A stretch of 64,000 nt of DNA from IMG/VR virus record IMGVR_UViG_3300025141_012845, positions 1 to 64,000 of that record; one strand, 5' to 3'. The translations under genes and the position numbers were made by a program. The notes below the pieces were generated by a model that saw nothing but the letters and a program-made list of their open reading frames with translations, did no database searches and was not told where the DNA came from. Positions within the stretch are counted from its first letter, which is position 1, and every line of letters begins with the position of its first letter. This stretch comes from a virus. Shown here piece after piece: positions 61,430 through 64,000 of this stretch.

Positions 61430-62353
61430 TCAGTAGTTTGCATACCACGGCTCGTCAAGCATTTCATACACACTTACAAGCTGTTGTATTCCCTGATCTA
61501 AATCATATTGACATTCAAAGCCTTTATTGTAAAACTTCTCACTACTGACAACATAATCTCTAACATCTGGATCTTTCGTAAACTCAGCGCATAAGAGTTC
61601 TAGCGGTGTGTGTTCTGAGATCTTCCTTGCTAGGTCGTATTTGTTCATGTTTAAGGCGTCGTTTCCAACGTTATATGTCTCATTCTTACAATCATCCCAA
61701 TTGTCCAATGCAAATCTATACGCTCTGCAGACATCTTGAATATGCACGTAATTTCTCATAAATTCCTTTTCATATAAAACAAGGACGCGGTCTTTGACTG
61801 CCTTTAAAACAAAATTGTTCACAAGCAAATCAGTCCTCATTCTTGAGGAAGGTCCAAACACTGTTGCAAGTCTAAATGTAACATGATTTTCAATATTTTT
61901 AAATACTTTTTCTGCTTCAACTTTAGTTTCTCCATAAAGAGATACTGGATTTAAAGGAGACTCCTCTGTGCAGACTTCTCCCTTTGAAGTGCCATAGCCA
62001 GAGTTTGTGCAAGGATATATAACAAGTTGATCTTGTGATTTGTTCTCTGCGATAACCCTATTTGCTTTATAATTGATATTCCATGCTGCTTCAGGATCTC
62101 TCTTACACAAAGGAAACCCCACAAGCGCAGCCAATGGGATGATAGCATCAGATTTATTGACAAGTCTTAAAAGTTTGGGAGTTTCTCTAACGTCCCCTTT
62201 TACAAAATTAAAATTTGGATGTCCCGCATATCTCAATAAAGATAAATTATCATACATCAAATTATCATAAACTGTTACTTTGTTATCCTTAACAAGATGA
62301 TCGATAAGTTCACTGCCAATATAGCCTGCGCCACCTGTAATTAATATATTCAT
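61430..62353 (-). CDS. NAD-dependent sugar epimerase/dehydratase (extended SDR, 307 aa)
   Basis: G7-G-A-G-Y-I-G-S14 binds NAD, and Y140-x-x-x-K144 (YGETK) is the catalytic pair. TNSGYG (116-121) supplies the serine. FRLATVFGPSSRMR and NYVHIQDVCRAY follow the extended SDR pattern of nucleotide-sugar epimerases and 4,6-dehydratases. It may provide the 4-keto sugar needed by the ColD-like or RmlC-like enzymes, but 4-epimerisation is equally possible. It is followed by the B12 radical SAM gene. Confidence 0.85.
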   Translation of the reverse strand: MNILITGGAGYIGSELIDHLVKDNKVTVYDNLMYDNLSLLRYAGHPNFNFVKGDVRETPKLLRLVNKSDAIIPLAALVGFPLCKRDPEAAWNINYKANRVIAENKSQDQLVIYPCTNSGYGTSKGEVCTEESPLNPVSLYGETKVEAEKVFKNIENHVTFRLATVFGPSSRMRTDLLVNNFVLKAVKDRVLVLYEKEFMRNYVHIQDVCRAYRFALDNWDDCKNETYNVGNDALNMNKYDLARKISEHTPLELLCAEFTKDPDVRDYVVSSEKFYNKGFECQYDLDQGIQQLVSVYEMLDEPWYANY

Positions 62354-62354
62354 T

Positions 62355-62654
62355 CTACCACTCCAATTTTCCAGTTAAAACATCTTTAAGCATCACCCAG
62401 TCGCACGCTTTTGCCCACAATGGCCTTTTCCATGCTGCTGGCTTGTTCTTTTCAAAATACAGATGACCTGTCCATGCAAACGGATAAACCACAAAGGGCA
62501 CTAATGGCAAAAGAAGCCAAGTTTGACTTAATAATGCATACAACAGCACTGTAACTGTTGCCAATTGCCCAACTACATGCAGTCTTCTGCATATCTTGTT
62601 TTGATGTAAAGTCAAATAATGCTCATAATATTGTTTAAACGTAATGTTATTCAT
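62355..62654 (-). CDS. DUF962/Mpo1-like membrane protein (99 aa)
   Basis: ATG at 62654 overlaps the previous stop by 8 bases and yields MNNITFKQYYEHYLTLHQN. Conserved-looking H12, H17, H26 and H64, two to three hydrophobic stretches (about 28-60) and GHLYFEKNKPAAWKRPLW (63-80) match the DUF962/Mpo1 family. The yeast member is an iron-dependent dioxygenase of 2-hydroxy fatty acids. A lipid- or membrane-modifying role in phage infection can be proposed, but nothing else in the window names the substrate. Confidence 0.75.
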   Translation of the reverse strand: MNNITFKQYYEHYLTLHQNKICRRLHVVGQLATVTVLLYALLSQTWLLLPLVPFVVYPFAWTGHLYFEKNKPAAWKRPLWAKACDWVMLKDVLTGKLEW

Positions 62655-63054
62655 CCCAGCTAATCTCCCAATCTTTGAATTCTGCTGCCAAGCAATCAAT
62701 TTTATAATCTTTTCGTCCTCCAGCAACTTCTTGAATCTTATTCTTTGCAGTGTTGCGAATACCGTTCAATCCGTGTGTTAACTCAAGATCATTACCTTCT
62801 GCAATTCCTTTCCTATAATTGGACTCATTGTGCCATATGTGAAGGTTCATTTGAGATAACACAACAATTGCTCTAATCACTTGTGCATCTATTTTAGCAG
62901 AATTTTCTTTTAATATTAAATTAATATCGTGAACAATGTCAGAAATCTCTTGTACATACTCAGATTTGTGCTCTGATATGAAAACTTCTTTCAATTGTGC
63001 TATCGATAATCTGTCTACAAGTTCGGATAAGGTTGGTAAATATTTTCTTTTCAT
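62647..63054 (-). CDS. Conserved-looking protein (135 aa), unknown function
   Basis: Starts MKRKYLPTLSELVDRLSIAQLKEVF and contains LTHGLNGIRNTAKNKIQE (about 92-109) and CLAAEFKDWEISW at the end. It is soluble and mostly helical. It overlaps the glycosyltransferase stop by one base and the DUF962 gene by 8. The strong conservation pattern by eye (short invariant-looking motifs) suggests a real family often next to sugar genes, but I cannot name its activity. Confidence 0.6.
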   Translation of the reverse strand: MKRKYLPTLSELVDRLSIAQLKEVFISEHKSEYVQEISDIVHDINLILKENSAKIDAQVIRAIVVLSQMNLHIWHNESNYRKGIAEGNDLELTHGLNGIRNTAKNKIQEVAGGRKDYKIDCLAAEFKDWEISWDE

Positions 63055-63989
63055 TAGTTGCTCGCAATAAATTGATCAAAATATGGTTTATATTTTTGGA
63101 AGTTACTTCCGAAGAGGTGTGCATACTTGTAGAAGATTCTTGCTTCTTCTTTTCTTTGATCTAAATTGCGCTCCTGTTGAGAACGGCCTCCAGAAAGATA
63201 TAACCCAACTGTGTCTTCTACCTTGTTAAAACTATACCCGGCAGAAACTGCTCTCAACCACATATCCCAATCATCAGCAAAATTACATTCCTCATTATCA
63301 AAAAAACCACAAGCATCATGTATCTCCCTCTTCCACAGGGGCATTGGACCCGGCAAACATTTGATCATGTTTTCTCTTGAAAATGGATGTGTCGAGTGAT
63401 CAAATACTTTACCGTCTGAGGTATTGTTATTATACGTTTCATTTGGATTGTCAGTCAGCAAAACTTCTCCATAAACTAAACCTACATCGCTCTTCTCAAT
63501 ATCATCAAGAAGAATCTCTAAACAATCGTTACGTCTTCTATCATCAATGAATCCAAAAGTTAGATATTTTGCACTTGCCATTTGAATGCCAATGTTTATG
63601 CCCTCTGTTGGAAGCGCTCTATAATCTAGTCGATGATATACAATGTTATCATACTTCTCCATGTATTTTTCAACTATTTCTTTTTCTTTTCCTGGTGAAT
63701 CTGCATCGACAAAGATCAATTCACATTTGTCAAAAATAGTTTGGCTTGTTATGTCTTCTAAGAAGCCTTCTAGGAACTCCTCTCCCTTATAAAAGGTGCT
63801 TAATATCGATATCGAATATTCAGTTTCTTCTTTGGATTTCTCAGAGCTTCTTATAATTCCTTCAACCAACTTTCCAACTTCCTCTCTCTTCTCCGTCATG
63901 TAGTCGATCAACTCTTCACCTTTTAGACTGAACCAGGGCTCCTGTGTTGCTCCAATTAAGTTGTTTGCCACAACTGACATACCCATCAT
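63054..63989 (-). CDS. Family 2 (GT-A) glycosyltransferase, start at window edge (311 aa)
   Basis: After about 55 helical residues, YSISILSTFYKGEEFLEGFL (58-77) opens a GT2 domain; LIFVDADSPG (91-100) and FGFIDDRRR (145-153) give the metal/nucleotide motifs. WKRE and DDWDMWLRAV (about 238-247) follow. GAGG lies 5 bases before the ATG at 63989, supporting this start, though the frame stays open to the window edge (11 bases) and a longer form is possible. A cytoplasmic enzyme that would transfer a sugar of the cassette. Confidence 0.8.
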   Translation of the reverse strand: MMGMSVVANNLIGATQEPWFSLKGEELIDYMTEKREEVGKLVEGIIRSSEKSKEETEYSISILSTFYKGEEFLEGFLEDITSQTIFDKCELIFVDADSPGKEKEIVEKYMEKYDNIVYHRLDYRALPTEGINIGIQMASAKYLTFGFIDDRRRNDCLEILLDDIEKSDVGLVYGEVLLTDNPNETYNNNTSDGKVFDHSTHPFSRENMIKCLPGPMPLWKREIHDACGFFDNEECNFADDWDMWLRAVSAGYSFNKVEDTVGLYLSGGRSQQERNLDQRKEEARIFYKYAHLFGSNFQKYKPYFDQFIASN

Positions 63990-64000
63990 TCTAGCCTCGA

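Overview
This window looks like an internal block of a large tailed-phage genome, probably a marine or other aquatic T4-like myovirus of a Gram-negative host. Three things point there: a contractile-tail baseplate set (gp6-like and gp25-like wedge proteins, a spike-like protein), a gp55-like late sigma factor, and AT-rich, tightly packed genes with 1-20 nt overlaps. All genes I can support lie on the minus strand, so transcription runs from base 64000 towards base 1. No tRNA, rRNA, CRISPR array, insertion sequence or integrase was seen, and no stretch over 300 bases lacks a gene. The window cuts a long fibre gene at its left end and reaches a glycosyltransferase start at its right end.

In transcription order: (1) 63989-48194 is a cassette of about 19 genes for surface sugars and unusual small-molecule chemistry. 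It holds glycosyltransferases, an exostosin-like enzyme, nucleotide-sugar epimerases, an RmlC-like epimerase, two radical SAM proteins (one with a probable cobalamin-binding domain), a PanB-like hydroxymethyltransferase next to an acetolactate-synthase-like ThDP enzyme, a DegT-family protein whose PLP lysine is replaced by His188 (the ColD/RfbH dehydratase signature), a 2OG-Fe(II) oxygenase-like protein, a DUF962/Mpo1-like membrane protein, and a split HldE pair (heptose kinase and nucleotidyltransferase) followed by a HAD phosphatase and a cupin. (2) 48192-46352 holds small proteins, an FmdB-type zinc ribbon, a membrane-anchored acidic protein and the gp55-like sigma factor. (3) 46352-31762 is the baseplate: an amidase-fold protein lacking expected zinc ligands, a spike-like protein, a 2761-residue protein, gp25, gp6 and a DNRLRE-like structural protein. 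(4) 31756-10933 holds large tail or fibre proteins, including one of 3142 residues, several sharing N- or C-terminal modules. (5) 10936-6324 is a DNA-metabolism island: a RuvC-like resolvase, a DnaG-type primase and one polypeptide fusing SbcD/Mre11 nuclease to SbcC/Rad50 ATPase. (6) 6310-4650 is a run of small membrane and secreted proteins that may be a lysis cassette. (7) 4611-1 encodes repeat-built fibre proteins sharing modules.

The candidate for an undescribed system is the sugar cassette. A ColD-type 3-dehydratase and a ThDP carboligase in one operon resemble the logic of branched-chain deoxysugar synthesis (as in yersiniose), and a separate, translationally coupled heptose-activation block lies downstream. 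The glycosyltransferases could attach such sugars to virion proteins or remodel the infected host surface. This is inference from family membership and gene order; substrates are not readable from sequence.

All translations and motif calls were made by eye, without database searches.
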